Shown here one piece after another: positions 36,186 to 48,000 of a stretch of 64,000 bases of DNA. How positions within the stretch are numbered: the stretch's first letter is position 1; each line of letters opens with the position of its first letter. This stretch comes from Hericium rajendrae (lineage: Eukaryota > Basidiomycota > Agaricomycetes > Russulales > Hericiaceae), in the NCBI GenBank assembly GCA_033439255.1, contig CM065884.1:1550001-1614000 (forward strand), in the 5' to 3' direction. The notes under the pieces are model-generated. The model saw only the letters and a list, made by a program, of their open reading frames with translations. It had not been told where the DNA came from and searched no databases. Position numbers and translations under genes: made by a program.

Positions 36186-38620
36186 ATGACTGCAATGGCC
36201 GAAGCCCCGTCTGCAATAACCGTTCCGGAAGGATTCACTCTGCATACTGAGAACACCTCGCACATCCTCCTTCCTGCGACCAACGAAGCATTCCTCAACC
36301 CTGTTCAGGAGTTCAATCGCGATCTGAGCGTTGCTGCTATCAGGGTCTGGAGTGAAGAATTGAGCAGGGAGAAGGAGGAAAAATGGAGGAAGGCTCTGGA
36401 GCGGAAGACGAAGCAGGCGGGTGGCTCGGATAAGAAAAGGCGAAAATTGGAGAGTGGATCGTGAGTACAGTACAGCACGTTCTATTTCGTATGGGGCTAT
36501 AAGACACGATAATCTACCAGGAAAGCACCACTCGCTGCAGAAAGTGAAGCGGGTGAAGCGGGTGAAGCTGTCCCCGAGGCCTCCGAGACTCACAAAGTGC
36601 CAATGGAATCCAATTCCGGGTCTGAAAGGCCGCAAGCAAGGGGTGGAGAAGTAAGCACTTCAAACTTTTCGTATTCGGAGGCACAGCGTCTCATATAAGT
36701 GTAGTACCGACCCTACAAATTTGTCTTGCTAGAGGCATTGTCCGCGACTGGTCTGCGGTCGATTCGTTATGCCAAAGAGATTCCTCTTGTGAAGTGAGAT
36801 ACCCTTCGTCTGCTATTCGTCATCCATCTAATCCCAGCATCGGCCCACAGGTATGTCATCGCCAATGACCTCTCCGCATCTGCGACTGCCGCGATGAAGA
36901 GGAATGTCGATCTCAATGGTCTCGGCACCTCAGATAGTGTTGCAGCTTTAGAAGCAGCAGCTTCAGCTGAGAAGTCAGAATCACATAAGTCAAAACCTGC
37001 GAAAGTCAGGATTAATGAGGGCGATGCGAGGTGCGTCCATTCTTGGTCGATTGGTTCTCGGCTTCATGAAACGATATGATATCAGGTCTCTCATGTACGC
37101 GCACTCTTTGGAGCGTAATCGTGTCGACGTGGTTGATCTTGATCCATATGGGACTGCGGCGCCATTTATCGACGCCGCAGTTCAATGTATTAACGATGGA
37201 GGTCAGAAACGTTCTAAGCTTCCCGAACTTTCTTCTCTCACAATGGTGCAGGTCTTCTGTGCGTGACATGTACTGATTTGTCTGTCCTTGCGACAAACAA
37301 TTATCCCGAAAAATGGTGAGCACACCTGTCCTCAGCCTAGTTACTTGGTGTTGAAACCAGAGCAGCTATTCCAACTATGGCGGTGTCCCCGTAAAGGCAG
37401 AATATTGTCACGAAACAGTGAGCTTATTCTTTCCAGATTCTTTTCTTTCTAATTAAAAGCACGCAGGCATTACGATTAGTCCTGCATACAATTTCGACAT
37501 CTGCAGCGCGGTACGGACGCTTCATCCAGCCAATGCTCTCCCTGTCCATCGACTTCTATGTTCGCCTGTTTGTCAAAATACAGAGCGCGCCCATTAAAGT
37601 CAAGGAAGCCGCAAGGTATTATTCATATGATTTCATGGCAGCTTTGACAACTTACTTGTATCGCTTTAGCCAGACATCAGTCTACTACGTCTGTTCTACA
37701 TGCCAGTCGTTCTACGGACAGTCCTTCGGGAAGAAGATAGAAAAGGTCAATGAACGTAGCGGAAACATCAATGTTCTTTTCAAGACACAAATGGGACCTC
37801 CCGTGTCTGAAAAGTGCCCTGAATGTGAGTCGGCGATGCATGTGCGTGAATACTTACATTCCCTTTGTTCTCTTTTACTGAGTTATCAACAGCTGGCCGG
37901 ACCTATGTGGGCCGGACCAATTCACGACCATGGCTTCACGGCCAAGCTGCTCGAGCACGTCGAGGCCAATGAGTCCAAGTATGGCACGTCTACCAGGATG
38001 AAAGGCATGCTCACCGTAGCCAATGAGGTACGTACCTTCAAAGCCTTGCTTTGTTCGTCTTCCTCACATCGTGCAGGAACTGGATGTGCCCTTCTACTTC
38101 ACGCCTTCAAGAGTGGCCAGCTATTTCCACTGTACCTGCCCTCCACTGGATGATGTCGCGTGAGTTTCCTATCCTGACGTAGTGCTTCTTTTGTTGACGT
38201 CCATGGCCTTTGTGCAGGTCGGCTCTTTTAAATGCAGGTCACAAAATATCGAGATCACATGCTTGTCCAGGCTCGTTGAAGACAACTGCGCCTCGCGATG
38301 CACTCTATGATGTCTTCCGCTCCTGGATCAAGTCACATCCCGTCAAGTTGGAGAAGATCTCAGAAAACTCTCCTTCTCGCAAGCTGCTCGATAGGGTGCC
38401 CAAGTGCGTTGATCTTTGTTTTTGTTTCATATTTGACAACACACCAACACCCATGACGATGTCCAGATTCGAGGCAAGTTTCAAGCACCATCCTGACACT
38501 GTTACAAGAGCGTCAAAAGTCAAGGTGGTTCGTTACCAACAGAATCCTGCACCACACTGGGGGCCAGGTACACGAGCTGACAGCGGGACCAAGAGAAATC
38601 GGTCTAATGATGAAGATTAA
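36186..38620 (+). CDS. TRM1: TRM1, tRNA (guanine26-N2)-dimethyltransferase
   Basis: Makes N2,N2-dimethylguanosine at position 26 of cytosolic and mitochondrial tRNAs, using S-adenosylmethionine. ATG 36186: the N-terminus contains [21 protein letters not shown], the Trm1 start block. A charged Glu/Ala insert follows ([13 protein letters not shown]). Then come [20 protein letters not shown] (SAM motif I), [37 protein letters not shown] (the DPPY-like catalytic motif) and [31 protein letters not shown] and [21 protein letters not shown] come next. Zinc-binding cysteines occur as VCSTC and CPEC. It ends in a basic tail [11 protein letters not shown] at 38620. About ten short introns. Convergent with STE11, 168 bases away. 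The start overlaps a two-codon upstream ORF. Confidence 0.92.
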
Positions 38621-38788
38621 TCGTATAGTACTGATAAATGCGCAGATAGTCTGTATCCAGATAAATATACTGTGGAAGACGGTATTGACGGTCCTTCATG
38701 CGAGTCAACCAAGGAGAGTGTGGGGACATATTAATGGAGATAGGAAAAACAAGAGAAACAACAACAGATGGGGACGGTACACAACAGC

Positions 38789-41700
38789 TCATGAATCCTT
38801 CGATGCGGCCGCCTTGCTCGCTTTGCCTGCAGGCTTTTTCAACCAAGGATGTTGGAGCAAAACCCCAGCGGACGGTCGAGCCTCGTGGATTCGCCTCGAA
38901 GCAGAGTTCAAGGAAATTTTGAGCCTCTGCAGAAATATCGGATGGGATTGGAGGCTTCGCAGAGGAACCAATCTAATGAAGGACTCATGAGTAAACATAG
39001 CTTTGACAGCCGCTTTGATAAATAAGCGCTCACCTTGAAGATGGCCTGCATCTGGTTGAGCTGTGCCCACGGGTGCTCGCCAGTAAACATCTCTACGACA
39101 AGGCACCCGACACTCCAGATATCCGCCTTCTTGGTATATGCCGTCTGTTTGACGACCTCCGGCGCCATCCAGAACACAGAGCCCTGTAATGACGGTCTGT
39201 GCAAACGGTTTCCAGGCATAAGATCTGAAGCAGAATCGCATAAGCATAGGGTAATGATGTAGATTATGGGTTACTTACTATCTTCTAGTTTCTTAGAGAT
39301 GCCAAAATCTGAAATTTTGATACCTCCCTTTGTTGTCTACAAGGACATTGGCACCTTTGATATCACGATGGACGATGCCGCGCTCGTGGACGTAATCCAG
39401 ACCTTCCAGAATCTGGCGGACAAAGGTACGAACAAGGGGTTCCTCAAATGCACCGTAGTTGCGTAAAAGGGCGGTGACAGATCCACCAGGAACGTATTCA
39501 AGGAAAATGTTGAAGTGCGTGTCGTCAGCAGAAGAATCTATTAGAAATTGTCAGCAAGGTTGAGCTGAGATGAAAGGCACACGAAACCACATACACAGGT
39601 ATTGCACAATATGCTCATGTTCTAGATCCTTGAGCAGCTCGATCTCGCGCTCCAGGGCGGTGAGCATAGTCTGCTTTCGGTCATTGTTGAAAGAGGCGCC
39701 GGTAGGCAGCTCCACTTGCTTGACCGCCATGAGAAGGCCGCTTGCCGCGTCCATACCCAGATACACTTGGCCAAAGGACCCAGCACCGATAAGTGCTCCC
39801 TTGATCCATTTGATTCCTGTGACAGAATGAGTATATGGAGTCGTACAAGAGGCAAGATACCTACCACCAGAGGCGATGGCTTTGCCAAAACCCTCTTCCT
39901 CGTCAGCTTCGTCCTCCTCTTCCTCTTCTTTGTCCCCCTCTTCTTCCTCTTCTTCCTCCGATTCAGCCTTTACGTCCACAGGAGCCGCGGGTATCTCGTC
40001 GTCGTCCATGTCCACTTTGGTCCAGCCATCAGTCGCCGATCCTTCCCCGCCGACCATCGTCTCCTGGCGGCTCTCCACCTCCGCCGTGATCTCGTCCACG
40101 GTCATCAGACTCGCAGTGTCCGACACGTCGCGCTTGCTCCGCAGCTCGGTAATGTAGCTCATGCGCTTGTTCCCCAGCTGCGATGTCGGCCGCCTCGAAA
40201 GCTGGCCCCCAGTAAGATCATTCATCGACTCGGAAAAGGACTCGAACGAGATGTTAACCGGCGGCAACAGATGCGCTTTCGTATCCTTCTCGTCTGCCTC
40301 TTCCTCGGTCTCGCCCTCGGTCTCGCTTTCGAGGTCCACCGATCGCCCGTCGTCGGTCGACAGCGACACGCGCGGCATCTCCTCCACAATCGCGATCTGC
40401 GGGGCTTCGGAGGCGTCCTTGTCCTCGGCATTCAGAGGCGGATGAATGGATGACGTGAATGAGTGCGTCGAGTAGCGCTTCGACCGCCCGGAGCTCATCG
40501 TGCTGACGCTGAAGCGCGACGGTGGCGGCGGAGCGAACGAGATGGTGCTGGTCGTGCTGTCGCGCTTGCTGAGCCCGCTGAGCCCGCTCGCGCGCAGCAT
40601 GCTGTGTCGCGCCGTGCGCTCCAGGACTTTCTTCTCGGTGAAGGGGAAGTATTCGCTGAGGTGGTTCGTGATGAGCTCGCTCGGCGGGCGCTGGCCGAAG
40701 AAGTTGCGCAGCTTCGACGGGGCCTTGATGAAGCCGCCCGTGGATGGGCTCTTCTGCGGCGCGGATGGCTGGGTTGGCGATGATGGCGACTCGAGGGCTT
40801 TCTCGGGATCTCGCACGCCCAGGCCGCTGAGGATGCTGATGGAGCTCGCGCGTTTCATGTTCTTCGCTGCCTGCGCTTCTGAGAATGTCCTGGTATGGCC
40901 GGGTGTCAGCAGATTGCCATCGGCATCTTCGTGGCCAGTGGGCAGGTTGGGGCCAACGAAGAGCGGGCTCGTTGGGCTCTGCTGGCCTGGCGGCGGTGGC
41001 GCCTCGCCAAAGATCGCGGCCAATGCCTTCGAGCGCTTGGCTTTCCCAGTTCGGCGCAGAGTGAGCCCGTGCTCGCGCGCAGGGTCGTCTGGTGGTGCAT
41101 GGCATACAGCGAGCAGCTCAGCCTCCGACATAGGAGCTGCTGAAGCAGAAATAAGGAATTGCTGCATGTCATGAATAGAGAGAACGCACCTGGCTTACTG
41201 CCATGACCCCAATCCAAGTACACGCCCCATCCATCCACGCTAAGACCTCCGTCATCAGTCCCAACGTGGTTCATGACGCTATCCGCGTCCGAGCTCCTGC
41301 TGCCCGCCTTCCCAAACTTCTTCAGCGCCTTCTCGAGTACCTCAATACCGCCCGCGCAGTCTTCGACATTGATAGTACACGAGTGGCCCTCATCCGCCAA
41401 CTGGAACTTGACGAGCTTGCGCCGCAGGTCGACCAGGGACGGCGCAACGTTGTAAGATGGGGTATTTGGACGGTTGAATGGTCCCCGGCCAACTGAGTAC
41501 GCAGTCGGCGGAGAAGGCGAAGACTGAATAGGTGTATGCGCCTGGAACGATTCCGCGATGGGCGAGAGAATATTCGCCTGCGTCGAATTCACCTGCAAGC
41601 CGCCCTGCGAATACGGATGACCCGTCGTCGACGGCCGGGGCCCCAGTTTCGTCACGGGACTGGACGTGCTCTGCGCGCCCGACATCGAGCGGCCGTGCGC

Positions 41701-42801
41701 GAACGTCGGATTGGGCGAGCGGCTCGCGGTGCGCGGCGGGACGGCTGGTAACGGCGATTGGGAGCGCTTTGTTGGCGCCCCTCCACGCGGATCCGGCGGA
41801 AGACCATAGCCAGACCAGCTTTGCCCAGAGGAGGGCGTCAGGTGGCCGCTGGGGGCGGGCGGGAGGGGCTGCGAGGTGTACTCGGGAGCCTCGAGCGTAG
41901 GCGTGCCGCGGCCGGAGCCCGACGGTCCGAGGTGGGAGCGGTTGGCGTGGCGCACGGACGGTGCAGGTGGAGGTGGGGGCTGTCCGCGTGGGACTGGTGG
42001 GAGAGGCAAGACGCCCGTCCGGGACCCTGACGACTGCGAATTGCTCGGAGCGCCATTTGATGTGCCGGATGCGGTTGAGGCGGCAGATTGCTGGGACTGG
42101 GTGGGCTGGGGGAGGGGGCGGAAGGGCGGGATGGAGCGGGCAGAGTCGGGTATGTTTTGGCTGTCGCGGATGAGGTGGGGGAGATTTGACTGTCCTGCAG
42201 CGGAGTTGAGTTGGAGGGGCGCTGGGCGGCCTGCGTCGAGTCGGCGCGATGCAAGTCTCGAGGTGGGCGATGATGCTGAGCCCGCACGCTTGTGGCCCGC
42301 ATCCTTCTCCTGCCCGTTGACGAGCACCCGGGGTTGCGACGCACCGTAGATGGATGACCTGTCTGTCCTCTTCGCACACTTTTGCCGCAGCGCCTTCACC
42401 CCGTTCAGAATCCTCAGGCGATCACCCACGCTGGTGACACCCATCTCCTTTAACGTTGGTTGATCCAGCTCAAGCAACACATCTCCTCTAATATCGTTAG
42501 CCTTAAAAGTGTTCGTGTGGTGGCCGCATTTGATGTCGGCTAGCCATTGGGAGACGTGACCATCGTTCCATGTGCGTATGTAGTCGGCATATTTCATGCC
42601 AGAAGGCAATTCGGAGATGCCATTCGAATTCGAAGAGGTCGGCGTGCCTGGGAGGGAGCCTTGATTGTACACGTTCTGGACGATGCGCAAAGGCAGATTC
42701 TGTTGTCCTGGGAACGAGGTGGCGGCAGCGGATGGTGAGGAGGCCTGCGAAGGAGGTTGGGAGAGGCTGTCCAGGTTGTTGCTTAGGGTGATGGCAGCCA
42801 T
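38789..42801 (-). CDS. STE11: STE11-type MAP kinase kinase kinase, with two apparent frameshifts
   Basis: Activates the pheromone/filamentation MAPK cascade. ATG 42801. An N-terminal SAM domain lies at about residues 70-145 ([34 protein letters not shown]). A long Pro/Ser-rich linker is followed by a Ras-association-like segment ([16 protein letters not shown]). A second disordered linker contains an [20 protein letters not shown] acidic tract. The kinase domain starts at about 39830: [59 protein letters not shown]. The frame breaks twice against the conserved order. One extra G at 39326-39328, just before ISDFGIS, makes the literal frame stop seven codons later. One extra G at 38881-38882, before [13 protein letters not shown], is the second. 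Coordinates assume both are bridged. Either these are sequence errors or the gene is decaying. Confidence 0.88.
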
Positions 42802-45074
42802 TGTGGAGTGAAAGGCAAGTTGGGTGACCCTCTGAACAATGCCAGTACTTTATGCACGTCCACACGGTTCGAGCTGGATGGGCGGGAAGCAACATAAGAA
42901 TAAGGGCACCGGCGAAATGACGAAAGAGAATTTGGAGAACGTTACCTTGACAATAAGGCAGGCAGAGACGCCGGACACTTTGTTTGCTTCAACAAAAGAC
43001 CTGGACAATTACAGTACAGGGTCCATAAAGTCTGAGAAACACAACAAGGCGCGGTGCCTTTTTGGTCACACAAGCTCGTCAGATGGCCTAAACGGGGCTT
43101 CCAGCGCTTTCAGCGAGACAATCCAGCGCGACGTCGACAAAAAGAGGGCCGAAAGGAAGAATGCGCAAGGAGAACGTGGGGGAAAGGATGAGAAGGGCGT
43201 TCAAGCGCTACGGATCAAATCAATTATCGGCGATATTACAACCGCGCCATCCGTTTCCTTATTCCCCCGCACATTAATCCTACTTACCCAAAGCCATACG
43301 CATGCAGCACGCAGCATAGCATAATGTCGTGCCTATCTTGCGATCATTCCTCGCAGGCATCACCATGGCGCATCAATAGCGGAGACTGATGCAAAATTTG
43401 TACAGTACTCAATATGCCAGCTTCGTTATACAACACCTCAGTTTTCTGAATGCGGAGCAACCCAAGGCTTTCTTCAAACGTCTGATTCTGGCTCCCTATC
43501 TGGCCTCGGATACAGATCTAAATGACGATCTAGCAACGAGTGGACGATTTTCGGGAGTCATCATTCTATTGATTCTCGGGGAGACCGGATCCGCGGAAAA
43601 GAAGAGTATCCTCCCCCAACTCCGAAGTCTACGGCGCTCATGCCTCAGGCCTCAGGCCTCAGGATCTGCCGCGTCTAAAGAACATTTTGATATCTCAAAC
43701 TTCAGAGTAAATGTCAGGAGATAAGACGCGCCTCCGGCGCCCAGTCTTGGTGGTGGCATTGACATGGGCAATCCAAAAGATCAAGGAAACGTACAGAACT
43801 TTTATGTATGTACACCAGGGCCGGCTGAGTGGTATCATTTATCAGCACGCGACCGACCGCTGTCGAGATGACTGAATGGGTTGTAAGGCACGCGAGTCCT
43901 TGACGATGGGCTGCGCCACATTCCGTGTGCCTTGGAATTGAGGTTTTGTGCAGTGGCCCGTCATCGATGCGAAGGGCATCCGTTGATGTATGGGCTGCCT
44001 TTATTCACGACGGGTGTGATCAACAGGCTGCATACGTCCCGCATCATGCGTCACGTATCATGAACGGCGTAGGATGATTGATGCACCAAGCAGTTCTGAT
44101 ACTTTCTGCGCGACTAGCGCTGTCAATGCCAAGCCAATGGGCACGGCAGCATAAATCTGTAGCGCGGAAGGAAATGATGGTCGCAGCACATCAAAGCTGT
44201 AGGACTTGTCGATCCTTTATAGGATGCGACCTTGCCTCTGTCAGATAGCATGATAGAGATATTCAAAGCAGGAAAGACAAGCGGCCAAGTCAGTGTACAT
44301 TGGTAACCTAGTTGACTTGGCAGATGTGTCAAGGATTGGCGTTGATTGGCCATGAAACAAGCAGTCGTTTACTGCACTGATGTGATATCGAACAGTGGAC
44401 ACGGACGCGAGAAACTGGCCGGGGTTGCGTAGCTCCGTGAAGATGAGCACGAGGATCCAGCTGGTGCAACGCAACGAAAGACGACCAAGGAGCCCAGCGG
44501 CAAGAAATCGAAGACATGATAAGAGAAAGAACCTCTGTCCAATATATCGGGTGGTCATAGTGCGCAGATCTGCGATTTGCTTACGAAGCGAGCTTTAACA
44601 GAAAAGTCCGGCCCACCCCGGTCTAGCCGGCGGTTCCGACAAGTTGGATCTATTTAAATGTTGGCGCGCCGCGAGCTGTGGCCCGAAGATAGTAGTGGAG
44701 TATTGGGGAGTACGTGCGTGCTGCTAAACAAATTCAAGTTCACGAGGGGAAGGACGCGATGAACGCGAGCCAACGCATACAAAGGATATGGGGAGGGGCG
44801 GGGTTGCAGCGCCGGGGAGACGGGGAGACGAGACCGTGAAAGCAGCGTGCCTGGCGAAATTCGCACGGGCTCCAGCAGCAAATAAGCGGCTCAAACAGGC
44901 TGACATCCTCCTCAAGCTCGCCGCCATCGGCCTCTCTCTTCATCGTCGACTCCCCGTCGACAAAGGGTCTGTGTCTTTCCTTTTCGTTCTTCCTTCCACT
45001 ACGTTCTTTGTTTGTCGCCTCGCTGGCCATCAAGACCTTTGCAACACGCGCCCATCGTCCCGCCCTCCTCAACC
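42802..45074. other. 2.3-kb divergent intergenic region, STE11 / alpha-glucan synthase
   Basis: The longest gene-free stretch. Open frames at 42839-43324 and 43389-43724 (plus) resemble no known protein. A GCCTCAG heptamer is repeated three times in tandem at 43642-43662. A TATA-like TATTTAAA lies at 44651. I see no tRNA or transposon. Confidence 0.5.
44651..44658 (+). promoter_or_regulatory. TATA-like box upstream of alpha-1,3-glucan synthase
   Basis: TATTTAAA, about 420 bases before the glucan synthase ATG. If used, the leader would be about 350-390 nt. Weak evidence, by motif only. Confidence 0.35.
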
Positions 45075-48000
45075 ATGCGGTGTTTGACCGCCGCCTGGTC
45101 ATTGCTATCCCTCGCGACCGCCGCGAGGGCTTCGCCCTACAGAGACGACCTCGTACAATGGAACCTCAATACCAACCCTAATGCTCAGTCCCCGCTAGAT
45201 TATACAACAACTCATCCTACGGGCAACTACATGCCTTCCCCAGATAACTGGCGCGAGATACCATTCTATACCATCCTCCTCGACAAGTTCGCCGATGGCG
45301 ATCCGTCCAATAACGACTTCTTCGGCTCGCCTTACGAGTGGGACTGGCGGGAAACGCAGCTTCGCTTCGGCGGGGACCTAAAAGGCCTGGTATCCAAGCT
45401 CGACTACCTCCAGGGCATGGGTATCAAGGGCGTCTTCATATCTGGAACTCCCTTTCTCAACATGCTGTGGCAGGCCGACAGTGAGTTCTTGCTTTGTCCG
45501 AGGTCTATCCGCTGTGCTAAGACTATTCAGGTTACTCTCCCATCGACTTCACCCTGCTGGACCCTCATTGGGGCGTCTTCGATGACTGGCGGAATACCAT
45601 TAACGAGATACATTCCCGTGGCATGTACTTCATGATGGATTTCACTGTCGGAACCATGGGTGATATGGTTGGCTTCAACGGGTAAGGTCTGGCCTCACGA
45701 TATGCTACCCAGGAAATTCATATTTCATCTAGGCATCTCAACGAATCGACTCCATTCGACTTGAACGAATACGACGCCGTCTGGAAGCATCCAAACTATA
45801 TGCCATGGAACTTTACCCAATATCTGGATTTTGAGGCGCGCCTCTGTCCCTAGCCTAATAGTTGAATTCGGCTCATTCTGCTTTCCAGATCGTGAACACG
45901 CGCAATATGTCATGTGTCATGCCTACCTTTTGGCAAGACGACGGAACAGTTATTGATATTCAATACAACGGCTGTCTCGAGTCGGACTTCGATCAGTATG
46001 GTGACGTCGAGGCCTTCGGTGTCCATCCCGACTATGAGCGCCAGCTCTCCAAATTCGCGTCCGTGCAAGATCGTCTCCGTGAATGGAAACCAGGCGTGAT
46101 GGCAAAGCTACAGACATTTGCTTGCATGGTCATTACTGCCCTCGACATCGATGCCATCCGTATCGACAAGTCCACGCAGGTCACTGTTGATGCCCTCGCC
46201 GCATGGACTCAAGCGGCCAGAGAGTGCGCTGCTAAGGTCGGCAAGAAGAATATCCTCATTACTGGAGAAGTCACTGGTGGTGACACCTTCGGCGCTCTTT
46301 ACTAGTAAGTGTTCAATTCATTAGAACCCGGCGGCGTTTCAACTGGATTTATTTTAGTGGACGTGGTCGGACGCCCACTCAGCTCCCACCTGGCTTCTTG
46401 GCTGCTGCGAACCTCACCGCCGACCAGAACCAGTTCTTCCTGCGCGACGCTGATCACAATGGCCTCGATGGGGTGGCATTCCACTACTCGATCTACCGCT
46501 CGTTGACGCGATTCCTTGGAATGGACGGTAACTTGCAGGTCGCTTTCGACGTGGACACGAACTTTGTCACAGCTTGGAACCAGATCTTCGTCAACAACGA
46601 TTTTTTGAACCCGAACACGGGTAAGATTGATCCTAGGCACATGTATGGAACAAGCAACTTCGATGTGTACCGCTGGCCGAGTTTGGAGAATGGGACGGCG
46701 AAGAGTGTACTGGCAACGTTCATCACAAGTCTGCTCTTACCCGGCATTCCTTTGGTATGTGACATATGCAACTTCTAGTGATTGTGGCTTGATATTTTAT
46801 TCTCTCAGATATTTTATGGAGACGAGCAAAATTTCTATCTGTATGATACCTCGGCGAACAATTACCTGTACGGACGTCAAGCGATGATCAGCAACACAGC
46901 GTGGCAGCGTCATGGCTGTTATCGACTAGGTTCTGACCAATATTTCAACATGCCACTGGACAAGGCGCTTCTTGGCTGCATGGACGATTGGAACTCACTT
47001 GACCATTTCGATCCTACAACAGACAGTCGCAGGGTGTTCGGTCAATTCATGTATCTACGCTCCGTATATGGTGCCCTTCAGGACGGGTTCAACCTGGTCC
47101 AGCGCGGTAACTGGACGTACTACATCCAGCGACCCGGTTCTAACGAGACCGCGACTGAAATGGGTCTTTGGTCCGCGTCTCGTTCAGCCATTCCAGGTGT
47201 GCAGACTCTTACCGGCAAGCACACGGACCAAGTCTGGCTCCTATATACCAACGAGAATTATACCCGGACTTATACCTATGACTGCGGGAAAGACCTCTGG
47301 ATATCCTCCCCATACCAGTCAGGGACCATCGTACGGAACTTATTCGCACCTTTCGAGACCTATACCCTCCAGGATTCAAAGTCGTCGTATAACAACGACA
47401 GTAAAGCTCCGTGGCAGGGCTGTCTTGGCTCGATAGCCATGGAGCCATATGGATTTAAAGCGCTTGTCCCGTCAACGGAATGGGTTGCTCCTCGGCCTGC
47501 GTTGACGCGCTTCTTGCCTGGCCACGATGCACGTCTGGATTCATCGATCAACTCGTCGTCGATTACTATCACTTTCGAGTTCAATACTATAATGGACTGT
47601 GGCAGCGTATCGGATGCTTTGTCATTCAACATGTCATCCTCTGGCAAGGGTAGCAATCCTACCTTCGACAAGAATGCAGCCAAGTGCCAGACGATCGACA
47701 ATGCGCCGCCCGTTCAGATACCCGGTGATACCCCCTCGGCATGGTCGTGGTCGGCTACGTTGCAGAACATGCCCGACGGTATTCTTGCGCTTACGTTGAC
47801 GAATCCTAGCTCCGCCGATGGAACCGCGTCCACGGAGGTTTGTCGCCATCTCACAATATCAGCATTCTATCGCGCTGATTCCGCTTATTTTCCAGGCTGT
47901 CGATCGACTTCTGCTCAGGAAGGGCGCTTCGGACAACGTCATTGTCTTCCCGAACTCAGACTATGATAACAGTGCATTTGATTATGCGAATGGACAGTAC

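Noticed and set aside
38875-39330. Programmed ribosomal frameshifting in STE11
   Set aside because: No slippery heptamer plus structure is evident, two shifts would be needed, and similar indels occur in three other genes.
39300-39335. Tiny intron explaining the first STE11 shift
   Set aside because: Any GT-AG pair there would be under 35 nt and would remove the DFG aspartate or leave the frame wrong.
40254-42379. Long open frames on both strands over the STE11 linker
   Set aside because: Shadows of a GC-rich, Ser/Pro-rich coding exon; the STE11 frame has the SAM and Ras-association motifs.
42839-43324. 161-codon plus-strand frame upstream of STE11
   Set aside because: No recognisable motif, overlaps the probable STE11 leader on the other strand, and has no intron structure like its neighbours.
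43642-43662. Triple GCCTCAG repeat as a regulatory or CRISPR-like array
   Set aside because: Only three head-to-tail copies with no spacers; simple tandem duplication.
43389-43724. 111-codon plus-strand frame in the 2.3-kb intergenic region
   Set aside because: No similarity recognised and it runs through a tandem heptamer repeat.
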